This document shows positions 54,058 to 63,893 of a DNA stretch of 64,000 nt, piece after piece. The stretch's first letter is position 1. Each line of letters starts with the position of its first letter. The position numbers and the translations under genes were made by a program. Origin of the DNA: Lysinibacillus macroides (lineage in GTDB: Bacteria; Bacillota; Bacilli; Bacillales_A; Planococcaceae); NCBI RefSeq assembly GCF_001281525.1, contig NZ_LGCI01000010.1, positions 412,489-476,488 of the forward strand, given 5' to 3'. The notes beneath the pieces were generated by a model. The model was not told the origin of the DNA. It did not search any database and worked only from the letters and a program-made list of their open reading frames with translations.

Positions 54058-56358
54058 ATGAAAAACTTTTTACAGCATGTTTTTCAAATTTACACAACAG
54101 ATATTCGTAATATTTTTACAAACTGGGTAATGGCCGTGATTATAGGTGGACTTATTTTTCTCCCTTCTCTTTATGCTTGGCTTAATATTTATGCCTCCAT
54201 GGACCCATATGCCCACACAGCAAATATGAAAATTGCCATTGTCAATGAAGATACAGGGACAACGGTGAGAGATGAGACAATAAATGTTGGAGATGCCGTC
54301 ATCCAGCAATTAAATACCAATAAAAGCTTTACATGGGTATTTGAGACAGAGCAAAAGGGCATGGATCAGTTAAAAAATGGCGATTATTTTGCGATGATTG
54401 TAATTCCAAAGGATTTTTCGCAAAAGCTTACCTCCATTTTAACGGATCAGCCGACAAAAGCATATATTGATTATTATGTGAATGAAAAAAAGAATCCAAT
54501 TGCCCCTAAAATTACAAGCAAAGGAGCAAGTGTTCTTACGCAGCAAGTCTCAAACGAGTTTGTGTCCACAGTAAATGGCACACTATTTTCGATTTTTAAT
54601 ACTATTGGTATTGAAATGGAGCATGAAATTCCTGATTTTCGAAAATTTGAAAACTATGTCTTCACACTCGAACAGCATTTACCTGATATCCAATCCTTTT
54701 TAACGCAAGCTTCTAGCCAAGGCAAGGATGCAACACAATTGCTTAACCAAGCCCTTGCCCAAGTGCCTGAAATTGAACAGCTTACAAATAATGGACTTAC
54801 AACCATTCAACAAGGTTTACAGCTTGTCAATGAAGCAGAAGCGTTGTTCAATGAGCTATCGCCTCGTATTAAAAAGGATGTACAAACCGTTCAATCAATC
54901 GCAGAGCATTTTACTGACATCATCAATAAACTAAATGCTCTGAATTTGGATCCAGTTGCTTTTACACAAACAAAGGAAGCCCTTCAAAGCCAATTGACAC
55001 AGTCCAAAGAGCATATTACGAGTAGTATTCAAACACTTGAGGCACTGCAACAATTAACACAAGCAGATGCCACAACCCGTAAGCAGCTAGTAGATGCCTT
55101 GGACAAGATGATGAACTCCTTACAGCAAAGTGAGGTGGAGGAGGCTCAAAATCAGCCAAGCTTTGAGCAGCTTATCACCATTCGTGAGGTATTACAAAAC
55201 GGTTCAAGCTTTACAGACTCTATAGTCAGTGCGCTCGCTGACTTAAAACAGCTCAACACCTTACATGCTAATATTTTGACTAAAGTCGAGCAATTACAGT
55301 CTGTTGATCAAGAGGTCATTACACAAAAGATCATCGCTATTCAAGAAATCGCTCACAATGCAACAGCCCATTTACAGGAATTTTTGACCTACTATAACGA
55401 GAGCTTAGAGCCACAAATTCGTTCAACTCTATCGAATGCTAAAACAACATTAACAGGTGCCTCGACTATGTTAACGAATCTCAAACAATTTATCCCAGAG
55501 GCAACCAATAAATTAACACAGGCACAGGATACACTAGGAACAGCTAATTATGCAATTCAGAAAATACAAACAGAATTCCCAACCTTAAGCTCAAAAATTC
55601 AGGAATTAGCGAATAAGCTTCGTACATTAGAAAATGAAGCTGATATTTCTGAGATTGTGCAATTATTAAAAAATGATGTCAATGCTGAACGGGAGTTCTT
55701 CGAGGAGCCCATTCATCTGAATGAGCATCGTCTCTTCCCTATTGCCAACTATGGTACAGCAATGACACCATTTTATACGGTGCTTTCGATTTGGGTTGGC
55801 TGTTTACTGTTAATTTCATTATTATCTGTCAACCTCCATAGCGGAACCCCATACTATATTCGTGAAATTTACTTTGGTCGATTATTAACCTTTGCAACTT
55901 TTTCATTTCTGCAAACACTGATTATTACGATGGGAGATGTTTTCCTTATGGATGGCACGATCCAAGCCCCTTTTTACTTTGTACTATTTGGTCTCTTTAT
56001 TAGCCTTGTATTTGTCACAGTTGTCTATACCCTTGTCTCTGTCTTTGGCAATGTAGGGAAAGCCTTAGCAATTGTTATGCTGGTATTACAAATTGCAGGC
56101 TCTGGTGGCACATACCCTGTTGAATTGTTACCAAGGTTCTTCCAAATCATCAACCCTTATTTACCTTTTACGTATGCTATTGAGATGATGCGTGAAGCTG
56201 TCGGTGGTATTATATGGTCAACTGTCTGGATGGATCTTATTTTCTTAGCCTGCTGCTGGTTAGTCTTTATTTTATTTGGATTTTTCTTAAAAAAATTACT
56301 CAGTGAGAAAATGGAACGTTTTATGAACAAAATCCAAGGTTCGGATATCTTTCATTGA
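54058..56358 (+). CDS. YhgE/Pip-family membrane protein
   Basis: A 766-aa membrane protein of the phage-infection-protein (YhgE/Pip) family: one N-terminal helix (WVMAVIIGGLIFLPSLYAWLNI), a large extracellular region (residues ~40-560) with the family start KIAIVNEDTGTTVRDETINVGD and long coiled-coil stretches, and five C-terminal helices of ABC-2 type (ISLLSVNLH, LLTFATFSFLQTLIITMGDVFLMDG, YPVELLPRFFQIINPYLPFTYAIEMMREAVGG). Lactococcal Pip is a phage receptor, while other family members affect toxin secretion. ATG 54058 follows GAGGTGG. A single-gene transcript. Confidence 0.9.
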   Translation: MKNFLQHVFQIYTTDIRNIFTNWVMAVIIGGLIFLPSLYAWLNIYASMDPYAHTANMKIAIVNEDTGTTVRDETINVGDAVIQQLNTNKSFTWVFETEQKGMDQLKNGDYFAMIVIPKDFSQKLTSILTDQPTKAYIDYYVNEKKNPIAPKITSKGASVLTQQVSNEFVSTVNGTLFSIFNTIGIEMEHEIPDFRKFENYVFTLEQHLPDIQSFLTQASSQGKDATQLLNQALAQVPEIEQLTNNGLTTIQQGLQLVNEAEALFNELSPRIKKDVQTVQSIAEHFTDIINKLNALNLDPVAFTQTKEALQSQLTQSKEHITSSIQTLEALQQLTQADATTRKQLVDALDKMMNSLQQSEVEEAQNQPSFEQLITIREVLQNGSSFTDSIVSALADLKQLNTLHANILTKVEQLQSVDQEVITQKIIAIQEIAHNATAHLQEFLTYYNESLEPQIRSTLSNAKTTLTGASTMLTNLKQFIPEATNKLTQAQDTLGTANYAIQKIQTEFPTLSSKIQELANKLRTLENEADISEIVQLLKNDVNAEREFFEEPIHLNEHRLFPIANYGTAMTPFYTVLSIWVGCLLLISLLSVNLHSGTPYYIREIYFGRLLTFATFSFLQTLIITMGDVFLMDGTIQAPFYFVLFGLFISLVFVTVVYTLVSVFGNVGKALAIVMLVLQIAGSGGTYPVELLPRFFQIINPYLPFTYAIEMMREAVGGIIWSTVWMDLIFLACCWLVFILFGFFLKKLLSEKMERFMNKIQGSDIFH

Positions 56359-56438
56359 TTTTCAGCGATACTACCTGTCAATATGACAAAGAGCGATGGT
56401 ATAATAAAGGCAATGTAAAATGGTAGGAGGCGCTATTT

Positions 56439-56939
56439 TTGAAGAAAATCATGTCCCTTTTTGTTGTTTTCATGCTATTACTAGTAAGTGCATGTGGAGA
56501 AGAGAAGCAAGCTGTGGATGACCATCAAAATAATGATTCACATGAAGATCATCGTCATGCTTCAGGTGATGTACAGGAAGAAACCGCTTCGGCTAATATT
56601 CTCCCTTCTTTTTTAGATGATAAGCAGGAAAATATTCGTATGGTCTATCAAATCGCAGGGCAATCGACAGAAGTTTTAGAATGGATGCCATGCTATTGTG
56701 GCTGTGGTGAATCTGCTGGTCATAAAAATAATTTAAACTGTTTTATCGAGGAAAAACGTGAGGATGGAACAATTGTCTGGGATGACCATGGCACACGTTG
56801 TTTAGTTTGCTTAGAAATTGCTGTTCAATCTGCCAAGATGCATCAGGATGGGATGAGCCTAAAAGAGATTCGTCAGGTGATTGATGATACGTATAAAGAG
56901 GGCTATGCCAAACCAACACCTACGGATATGCCTGCATAG
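56439..56939 (+). CDS. PCYCGC-motif lipoprotein
   Basis: A 166-aa exported lipoprotein with lipobox VSAC (Cys20), a His/Asp-rich linker (DDHQNNDSHEDHRHA) and the motif PCYCGCGE (residues 87-94), then HKNNLNCFI and TRCLVCLEIAVQS. The Cys pattern CYCGC, NC and CLVC suggests metal or heme binding on the outer membrane face. This is the PCYCGC family common in bacilli with unknown role. TTG 56439 follows GGAGG. Confidence 0.85.
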   Translation: MKKIMSLFVVFMLLLVSACGEEKQAVDDHQNNDSHEDHRHASGDVQEETASANILPSFLDDKQENIRMVYQIAGQSTEVLEWMPCYCGCGESAGHKNNLNCFIEEKREDGTIVWDDHGTRCLVCLEIAVQSAKMHQDGMSLKEIRQVIDDTYKEGYAKPTPTDMPA

Positions 56940-56975
56940 TAAAAGCAAAGTCGTATTAAGCGACTTTGCTTTTAC
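56939..56975. terminator. Bidirectional terminator
   Basis: GTAAAAGCAAAGTCG and CGACTTTGCTTTTAC, perfect 15-bp arms, between the PCYCGC gene and ydaN. Confidence 0.85.
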
Positions 56976-59018
56976 TTATTGTTCCTTCAATTGATTTTTC
57001 TTTCTTTTGCGTAAAATAATGTATAAAATCACAGCAATAACAATGATGAGTCCTACAAACTCTGCAATTAAGATAAAGGATATTTCAAAACCGTTTGTCT
57101 CTTCTGTATCCTGCTCACTCACCTTATTATCCACCGCCACAACAAACTGCCCTTCTTTTGTTTCGATTGCAGCCGCAACTTGGGTATCTGTCTCCTTTAA
57201 ATGCGCATAAAAGTCATTGTCTATAGAAGTAGCATCGAATGCATGTAGCCATAACAAAGGCTGTTTTGTTTGCCAGAAATTTTTAGTAATATAGGCATGC
57301 TTCGCCATAACCTCAGGTAAAAACCCTTGTTGAATCAGCTGCTCTGCTGTATAGGGAATGTTCTTAGCATTTTTTGATAGCCATGTTAGCTGATCCATAG
57401 CTCCAATAAAAATGACTGCCTGCTGCTGTAATGCTGCTTCTGTCACATCCTTATCCCTTACAAGCGTAATTTGTGCCATTTTGCCATTTATCATTAAGGC
57501 TTTATATAGCCCACTCATTTCTGTATCATTCAGATTTTCATGATCAGGGATCACCATTAATACATTGTCATGAAAGGCATTTGGAAAATCGCGTAATGTA
57601 AAGGATGGCTCACTTGCATCTTTTGGAAGAGATAAGGAGCTATCGCTATCAATATATAGCCAATAGCGTTCATTCGTTGTTTCACACGGCTCCTCTAACT
57701 GAAAGCCTGTTACCTCAAATTGCACATCTGTTATCGATTTTTTATTTAACACATTTGCTTGAATCGGTATTGATGCCTCATACATATCGGTTGCTGTTTG
57801 CTCTAATTTTCGTAGATCTACCGCATGTGGAACATTATTAATATAAACAATCAATTCTAATTTGCGATCATCCTCCTCTTTACTACTTGGCATCGTTGCG
57901 GATTTTTTCAAGATCAATCGCATGACTGCTTCTTTGTTTGCCTCTAACTGTGGTAAGGATACATAATAATGGGGTGTGATCGACCCTTGGCTTGATAATG
58001 TTTGATCCTCAAAGCCAAATTGCTTGAATGGTATTGCTGTTTCTAAGAGGCTTTCAACCTCTGGTAAATCATCAATCGTTAATGTATGACCTGCTAATTG
58101 CTCCAAAAGTCTTGGTTCCGTTAAAGATAATAAGCGTTCCGCAATAGCCTCTGCCTTTGTAGAAGTTATAACTAAAAAAGGTACTTTTTGATTGGTATTG
58201 GTATTTTGCAATTCATGCATCATCAATGTCATCGCATTCTCAGCTGTCTCAATATTTGCTACTATATTTTTAAATAAAGCTGTACTAAATTCATTTTTCG
58301 CACCAAGCAATACAACAGGCCCCGTCACCTTCTGAACAGCATCTTCACGTTGAATGTGTACATCTGTTTGGCCATGCTCTGATAAATAGGCAGATAGCTG
58401 ATAACCACTACTTAATGTCGCCGTAGAAGCCTCCTTCGGTAAGATAAGCGTTGTCGTATAGCCCTCATAGCCCATAAATGCTGAAGGATAACTATTTAAT
58501 GACCATGCTTCCCCCTCCTCCGTAAAAGCTGATATAGAGGATAAAATATCAATACGCAACCAATTACCTACATTACCAGGTGCAACACAAATTCCTTCCT
58601 TTAAAATTCCATAAAAGCTAGCTGTTATTTTATGAGACCCTTTTAATAAGGCTTCTTCTGGTAGATGGACAGTGACGGTTTGCTTTCGTAAATCGGTTGT
58701 TAACGGCACCGTTTTGATTGCCACATCATCCACCTTCACCGTAAAGGACGAAGGTGCAATTAATAGCTCTGAATATTGGATATGAAATGTTACTTGCTGA
58801 TTATCAAGTTGCACATCTTCGGTAAGACTATAATAAAAATCTCTCGACGAAGAGGGTCCCTGCAATTCAATTGGCTGAGATACTAATGGTTTTTTCTGAT
58901 GTTGATTGCCTTCGATTGCAATGGTTTGTTGGTCCACCGTAATGGTAGCCGCAGTTGCATCATCTGTAAATATTAAAAAACCAATAATAAATAGAAGTAA
59001 ATAAAATTTGGCTTTCAT
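56976..59018 (-). CDS. ydaN: YdaN, BcsB-like exopolysaccharide protein
   Basis: A 680-aa exported, membrane-anchored protein with signal peptide (LLLFIIGFLIFTDDATA) and C-terminal helix (ISFILIAEFVGLIIVIAVILYIILR), related to cellulose-synthase subunit BcsB. Extracellular beta-sandwich modules include STFSVKVD-like repeats and an APGNVGNWLRIDILS region typical of BcsB; the RKKNQ tail is cytoplasmic. It accompanies the glycosyltransferase YdaM (ATGA overlap with its stop) and would guide the growing polymer to the exterior. Last gene of ydaJKLMN. Confidence 0.85.
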   Translation of the reverse strand: MKAKFYLLLFIIGFLIFTDDATAATITVDQQTIAIEGNQHQKKPLVSQPIELQGPSSSRDFYYSLTEDVQLDNQQVTFHIQYSELLIAPSSFTVKVDDVAIKTVPLTTDLRKQTVTVHLPEEALLKGSHKITASFYGILKEGICVAPGNVGNWLRIDILSSISAFTEEGEAWSLNSYPSAFMGYEGYTTTLILPKEASTATLSSGYQLSAYLSEHGQTDVHIQREDAVQKVTGPVVLLGAKNEFSTALFKNIVANIETAENAMTLMMHELQNTNTNQKVPFLVITSTKAEAIAERLLSLTEPRLLEQLAGHTLTIDDLPEVESLLETAIPFKQFGFEDQTLSSQGSITPHYYVSLPQLEANKEAVMRLILKKSATMPSSKEEDDRKLELIVYINNVPHAVDLRKLEQTATDMYEASIPIQANVLNKKSITDVQFEVTGFQLEEPCETTNERYWLYIDSDSSLSLPKDASEPSFTLRDFPNAFHDNVLMVIPDHENLNDTEMSGLYKALMINGKMAQITLVRDKDVTEAALQQQAVIFIGAMDQLTWLSKNAKNIPYTAEQLIQQGFLPEVMAKHAYITKNFWQTKQPLLWLHAFDATSIDNDFYAHLKETDTQVAAAIETKEGQFVVAVDNKVSEQDTEETNGFEISFILIAEFVGLIIVIAVILYIILRKRKKNQLKEQ

Positions 59019-60289
59019 TCGTCTGCCCCTTTATCTGATTGCTTTGCAAATCGTTCTGTTTTATACCATTGCACTTCTTGTCCAGTAAACATGCGCTTTA
59101 TTTCTAACAGTAATGACCAAACAACAAGCACGATCCACATTTGAGAGTACGTAAAATACATGAGGATAACATAAAAGAAATTTTTTCGATTCATTTCTGT
59201 TTTTTCAATACTTAATGTAATCATGACTTCACCTAAGAAGAGTAAAAATGCTAATAGCCATAAAACAATGGCAATATCGCCAACGGTTAATCCAATATCA
59301 TAGAATAAATTGATAATAAATAAGCCATTGGATAAAATCACGCCAAAGAAAAATAGAAAATACGTGAAGAAAAAGTAAAATAAATCAAATATAATACTTT
59401 TTCTTTTTAATGTAAAAAATTGACTTAAAAATTTAAGAACGACATACTGATTACCCCTTGCCCATCTTGTACGCTGCTTCCACCATACTTTAAGGGTTTC
59501 GGGCTCTTGCTCCCATGTAATCGCTTTTGGGAAAAAGCGAATATGATAACCTAGATTGTACACCCGAATGGTTAGCTCTGTATCTTCTGCTAAGGCTTTT
59601 ACATCCCATCCGCCAAGCTGTTCTAAAATGGAGCGACGAATGGCAAAATTTGTACCAGGGATGGTTGCTACCTTAAACCATTTCCAACGACCGCCTTGAG
59701 CCATCCATTGAAAACAAATCGTTTCAATATTAATAAAGCGTGTCAACCATGTTTCAGCCGCATTAATAACACGAAACTTCCCTACGGTGGCAGCCGCCTT
59801 AGGATCATTGATAAGGCCCATTACTAAATACCAAACCGCCATTCTCTCAGGCGTATTATCCGCATCATAAACAACGACAATCTCCCCTGTAGAATCCGCT
59901 AACGCCGCATTTAATGCAGAGGATTTTCCTTTTCCTTTGTTCGGCTCTACGGTTTCAATCACACGAATAAATGGATACCTTTCAGCAAATTTTGAGGCGA
60001 TGACACCTGTATCATCAGAGGAATTATCATTAATAACAATCACCTCTAGTTTATCTTTTGGATAGTACAAACGAGACATGGCTCGCAGTGTCTGCTCAAT
60101 AACAAGCGCTTCATTATGCGCGGGAATAAAGACACTTACAGAGGGTACATTGTCCATTTTTTTAGACCATTGATTGATAGGCTTTTCAAATGAACGAAAA
60201 TGTAAATAACCGCCTTCCATTAAAAACATATGATAGAGTAGCATCACCCAAATGAGGAAAAGTGAAATAAAAAATAATGTATTAGCCAT
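59015..60289 (-). CDS. ydaM: YdaM, membrane-bound family 2 glycosyltransferase (BcsA/PgaC type)
   Basis: A 424-aa processive synthase. A helix near residues 2-22, then the GT2 domain: VFIPAHNEALVIEQTL, DNSSDD, DADNTPE (DxD), TNFAIRRS, KALAEDTELTIR (the TED-type catalytic base) and QRTRWARGNQ (Q/RxxRW). Then five helices. It has no PilZ domain, unlike BcsA, so c-di-GMP must act through a partner (YdaK). ATG 60289 follows GAGGAGAGG. It overlaps ydaL by eight bases. Confidence 0.92.
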   Translation of the reverse strand: MANTLFFISLFLIWVMLLYHMFLMEGGYLHFRSFEKPINQWSKKMDNVPSVSVFIPAHNEALVIEQTLRAMSRLYYPKDKLEVIVINDNSSDDTGVIASKFAERYPFIRVIETVEPNKGKGKSSALNAALADSTGEIVVVYDADNTPERMAVWYLVMGLINDPKAAATVGKFRVINAAETWLTRFINIETICFQWMAQGGRWKWFKVATIPGTNFAIRRSILEQLGGWDVKALAEDTELTIRVYNLGYHIRFFPKAITWEQEPETLKVWWKQRTRWARGNQYVVLKFLSQFFTLKRKSIIFDLFYFFFTYFLFFFGVILSNGLFIINLFYDIGLTVGDIAIVLWLLAFLLFLGEVMITLSIEKTEMNRKNFFYVILMYFTYSQMWIVLVVWSLLLEIKRMFTGQEVQWYKTERFAKQSDKGADE

Positions 60290-61715
60290 TGGATTTCCTC
60301 TCCTCAAATAACCTCTTACGCAAAGTTATACGCAAACGTAAGGTATTGATAAAAAATAATATCACAAATAACGAAACAATCAGCACAAGCGCCCATAACA
60401 TGACTTCAAATGGTCGTTCATCGAATAAAATTTTTAAACGTTGAAATTTTGTAAAGGATAGATGAACCGTTTGTTCGCCGTTTTCATGCTGAACAATGGC
60501 AACATTTCCTGACTTTACTTGCTGTTTCGTTTGTCGAAAATTAATGAGCTCAATCTGTGGATGTCTATTTAAATAATCGGCAAGCTCCTGGACATAAGCT
60601 ACATGGCTATAAGCAGGATATTGAATACCGATAACAGAGCCAGGAACTTTTAATAAAAGATCCATCTGCTGTTTCACAGGATAGAAAGGATTGGTCGCCG
60701 TATGTGCTATCGTCCCTGCGGTAAACGGGTAGATAAGGTGTTGATTCATTTGTGACATATATAATTGCTGATTTTCTCGTTGAATAATACTTGTAAATAG
60801 TGCACTGTCACCAACACTTATCGTAGGATAGATTTTACGTAGCGCTAAATAATGTAGACTTTGTTCCATTGAGTTAGATGCAGAAAGAATAAATGCATAG
60901 CCCTCTTTTTGCAATTTTTGCAAATAACTTACTAATTTCTTATTCTCATGTAAGTAATCTATTTTTTCATTCATCATAATGGGCGTGACTTCAAGGGCTA
61001 TCGGGATATCACGATCCGCAAATGCCGTCACTACCTCTTCTAGCTTTTGGACATTGGTTTTCATATTAATATCCGTTAAAACGACAAACGCTGCATGTGT
61101 GGATGGTCTTGGCAATTGTAGTAGTTCACCGATGATCGCTGGCCACTCGTACTGTAAAGCTCCTTCATTGATAAAAATCCCAATAAATGACCAATTATGC
61201 TGTTGGATAACAAAAGGATACGACTGATTCATCGTTGATGCCCACTCGATAATTTGAGCATCAGCAGTTGGTTGTACGCTTTTCCACTGAACAGGGTTAA
61301 CTAGCCCTTCCTCTCCTATGGCTCGAAGCTCCACTACCTGTTTTTCCTGCCATTTCGCAAAGGGAGCTAACTGCAAGGCATTATCCCCAATCAGTAGAGC
61401 TGGTCCTTGAAATTGATTCAGTGCATCAAGTGCCTTTGCTGGCATTGCTGTTGAATAAGTATTAACCACAACGACTCGTTGATAATGCTGAAGCATTTGC
61501 TGATGAACATCTTCTATAGCAATAGTATCTACGGATGTATAAGCTTGTAGTATATGCTGTAAGGCTTGTATATCATCGTTGGGCTGCTTATTGCTGGTCA
61601 TATAGATCAATGCTACATTCTTATCTGCATCCGCTGCCAATACAGTAGTAGCTGTGTCGCATGTATAAAAACAAAGCCATCCCATTATCAGCCACAGGCA
61701 ATGTTTAGAGCGCAT
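60282..61715 (-). CDS. ydaL: YdaL, DUF2334 polysaccharide-deacetylase-like protein
   Basis: A 477-aa protein with a signal segment (MGWLCFYTCDTATTVLAADA), a deacetylase-like DUF2334 domain (FVVLTDINMKTNVQKLEEVVTAFADRDIPIALEVTP, KEGYAFILSASNSMEQSLH) and a C-terminal helix (VMLWALVLIVSLFVILFFI). In NodB-type deacetylases an Asp/His triad holds zinc; here the first Asp is in LTDINMK. It may modify the polymer. It overlaps ydaK's end by 11 bases, so the genes are coupled. Confidence 0.82.
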   Translation of the reverse strand: MRSKHCLWLIMGWLCFYTCDTATTVLAADADKNVALIYMTSNKQPNDDIQALQHILQAYTSVDTIAIEDVHQQMLQHYQRVVVVNTYSTAMPAKALDALNQFQGPALLIGDNALQLAPFAKWQEKQVVELRAIGEEGLVNPVQWKSVQPTADAQIIEWASTMNQSYPFVIQQHNWSFIGIFINEGALQYEWPAIIGELLQLPRPSTHAAFVVLTDINMKTNVQKLEEVVTAFADRDIPIALEVTPIMMNEKIDYLHENKKLVSYLQKLQKEGYAFILSASNSMEQSLHYLALRKIYPTISVGDSALFTSIIQRENQQLYMSQMNQHLIYPFTAGTIAHTATNPFYPVKQQMDLLLKVPGSVIGIQYPAYSHVAYVQELADYLNRHPQIELINFRQTKQQVKSGNVAIVQHENGEQTVHLSFTKFQRLKILFDERPFEVMLWALVLIVSLFVILFFINTLRLRITLRKRLFEERKSNG

Positions 61716-62562
61716 TTGTTTTCATCTCTCTTTCTAGCTCTGCCAGTAATACATCAAATGTGGCATCCATCAATGGATAATAAGTAAAGAAGCTTGTTTT
61801 ATAGCTTAATGTCACCCATTTTCCATTGAATAATTGGTGATTTTTCAAAGCTTGATCCAATTTATCATAAATAACTTCCATATGTTGGTCGCTTGTATCA
61901 ATTAGCAATAGTCCAATATAATTTTCACGAAAGCGAAATTTTTTATCAGTTGTTCTAACGGTCTGCTGAATTTTTTGAGAAAGCTGCTGCCATAAATGCT
62001 GAACCTCTTTGGCACCATACAGTTGCTGGAATTGGTCATAATTCTCAAGCATTAACACCACAAAGACAAATGTATGCTTATGTCGGTCAGATCGCCGCAT
62101 TTCCTCATTTACACTTATACGCATACGCGTTTCATTCTCAAAGCCTGTTTCCACATCAATCGCTACATAATTTCTTACATCTTCTTGTAGTTTTTTTAAA
62201 TAGTTTTCCTGCTCCTTCATCAATTCATGCACCTTTCCTGCACAAAGAATCAGCAGCAATAGCATAATTCCATAGGCGAAAAACATCTGCATGGAAAAGG
62301 AAGCATTTAAAAATATCGTCGTGCCTGATAAGCCCATATAAAGCAAGGTTGAGCCTGTAATAAAAATAAAAACAAGGCTACTAATCAGTCCTAAAACGGT
62401 TCCTCTCCAAAGGGTGAGCAAGAGTAGTACAAGTAAAAAACCATACAATAATAAACTTTCAGCATTCAGGCGTAATAAAAAATAAGAAGGTATTTGCAAC
62501 AATAAAATTAGCAGTGCTCCATACAGAAAAATGGCTCTATTCCAGTTCATCATTGTGCGCAT
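61705..62562 (-). CDS. ydaK: YdaK, c-di-GMP receptor with degenerate GGDEF domain
   Basis: A 285-aa membrane protein: four helices in residues 8-110, then a degenerate diguanylate cyclase domain (IDVETGFENETRMRISVNEEM...). The active-site position reads RENYI (212-216) instead of GGDEF, so no cyclase activity is expected. Five residues before it, RTTD (203-206) is a good RxxD inhibitory site, which binds c-di-GMP. This agrees with YdaK of B. subtilis, which is degenerate and binds c-di-GMP to switch on the ydaJKLMN polymer. ATG 62562 follows GGGAGGTAAAC. It overlaps ydaJ's end by 26 bases. Confidence 0.9.
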   Translation of the reverse strand: MRTMMNWNRAIFLYGALLILLLQIPSYFLLRLNAESLLLYGFLLVLLLLTLWRGTVLGLISSLVFIFITGSTLLYMGLSGTTIFLNASFSMQMFFAYGIMLLLLILCAGKVHELMKEQENYLKKLQEDVRNYVAIDVETGFENETRMRISVNEEMRRSDRHKHTFVFVVLMLENYDQFQQLYGAKEVQHLWQQLSQKIQQTVRTTDKKFRFRENYIGLLLIDTSDQHMEVIYDKLDQALKNHQLFNGKWVTLSYKTSFFTYYPLMDATFDVLLAELEREMKTNAL

Positions 62563-63595
62563 TGTTTACCTCCCTTTCTGCTAATAACGGTAGTAAATTA
62601 TCAAAAATATGCGTTGACTTTGTATAGTAATCGACATAGCCTGTCTTTGGATCATCTTTCAAGGCTGTCATTTTATCAAGGAACTGCTGGGCCATTTGTT
62701 GTTCATTCAGCTCAAGCATATAGCGTGCAGCCATCGCATAAACGGCTGGGGATTCATATTTTACGGCTGGTTTATTCGTCTCTGCATCATAACGGCCATA
62801 TAATTTATCGTCTCTTGCTAATAAATCAAATAGCCAATTTTTAAAAGGTGTTGTGTCTTTTTTTATAGAAGCTAGATGATAAGCTGTATATAATTGTTCA
62901 ATCATATGCAGTTCTTCATCAAATACATAGCTTTTAGAAAAAAGATCATAATATTTTGGAAAGAACCCTTCCTTCGAGACTGGTGTATTTTGTAAAATAG
63001 TGATTTGTTGCTCCATCTGCTCCTGTGAGAGTAGATCATGTTCTGCCATTTGCTGAAAAGCGGCTGGCATAATATAGCACATTGTTAGTGTATTCGCTTT
63101 GTCATGGGAGTGAACATCCACAAAATCAACAAATAGTCCATCTACCATACCAAATCGTTTTAAATTTTCACCAATTTCCTTCCCTAGTTGTATATAGGAA
63201 GCATTATCCCACTTTTCACCTGCTTCCAATAACACCCGAATGACGCGTAAATCATCAATCAATGCAGTCACAGAAGCTTTCTTTGTGCCCTCTATACGCC
63301 ATACCATAAAATTATTTGTTAAAAAGAATGTTTTTATGACTTGAACCTGTTCATCAAAACGGATTTGGTCATCTTTTTCTAACAGATAAGCAAGCCATAA
63401 TCCAACTGACTCGGATAAAAACAGCTCCTTCTGATCTGTTAAATCTGTTCGTAATAGTCCTTTATCTGTCATTAGCTTTTGCAGGACAAATTGCTCTGTT
63501 GGTGAAAGGGGTTCTTTTGGTAACGCAACTTCTTTTTTTGTACAGCTTATTAAAATAAAAACTACGCATATGCTAAAGACAACTTTCTTCTTAAT
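62537..63595 (-). CDS. ydaJ: YdaJ, GH8-like lipoprotein, apparent ATT start
   Basis: A 352-aa lipoprotein of the GH8-type hydrolase group (BcsZ-like), (alpha/alpha)6 barrel elements FLSESVGLWLAYLLEKDDQIRFDEQ, NFMVWRI, ASYIQLGKEIGENLKRFG, KLYGRYDAETNKP and SPAVYAMAARYML. The open frame with ATG at 63472 would lack any signal. Upstream, in frame, KKKVVFSICVVFILISC is a perfect lipoprotein signal (Cys18), but the only initiation codon between it and an in-frame TGA is ATT 63595, with GAGGTGAT spaced seven bases. Thus I take ATT as start. It heads the ydaJKLMN operon and likely trims or releases the polymer. Confidence 0.8.
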   Translation of the reverse strand: MKKKVVFSICVVFILISCTKKEVALPKEPLSPTEQFVLQKLMTDKGLLRTDLTDQKELFLSESVGLWLAYLLEKDDQIRFDEQVQVIKTFFLTNNFMVWRIEGTKKASVTALIDDLRVIRVLLEAGEKWDNASYIQLGKEIGENLKRFGMVDGLFVDFVDVHSHDKANTLTMCYIMPAAFQQMAEHDLLSQEQMEQQITILQNTPVSKEGFFPKYYDLFSKSYVFDEELHMIEQLYTAYHLASIKKDTTPFKNWLFDLLARDDKLYGRYDAETNKPAVKYESPAVYAMAARYMLELNEQQMAQQFLDKMTALKDDPKTGYVDYYTKSTHIFDNLLPLLAEREVNNAHNDELE

Positions 63596-63893
63596 AAAAT
63601 CACCTCAAGTATAAAAAACATGTACTTATCGCCTATATTTTCTTTTATAATATACTATCCTCTACAAATAATAAACATTTCTATGAAAAAAGACACGTTA
63701 TATATAAATCAATACAAATAAAGGAAGCTTAAATAGTCACAAAGATTTATACAATATCCTTTATTTATGTATTTTTTTGATATATTTAAAATTACAATGC
63801 TTTCTCTAGCATAATTTTTTCGGAGCACAGCTATAAATTGCTGCTTTATGGCTATCTTACACGCTGTAAAATACTCTAATTGCAAAGGAGTAA
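63596..63893. promoter_or_regulatory. Intergenic region upstream of ydaJ
   Basis: About 300 bp of AT-rich sequence without a gene. It should hold the ydaJKLMN promoter and that of the divergent frame. An inverted AAAGGAAGC/GCTTCCTTT-like feature is absent; no riboswitch motif was recognised. Confidence 0.4.

Noticed and set aside
59015..60289. Calling ydaM a cellulose synthase BcsA
   Set aside because: No PilZ domain, fewer helices and the YdaJKLMN order point to the separate Bacillus/Listeria-type EPS system.
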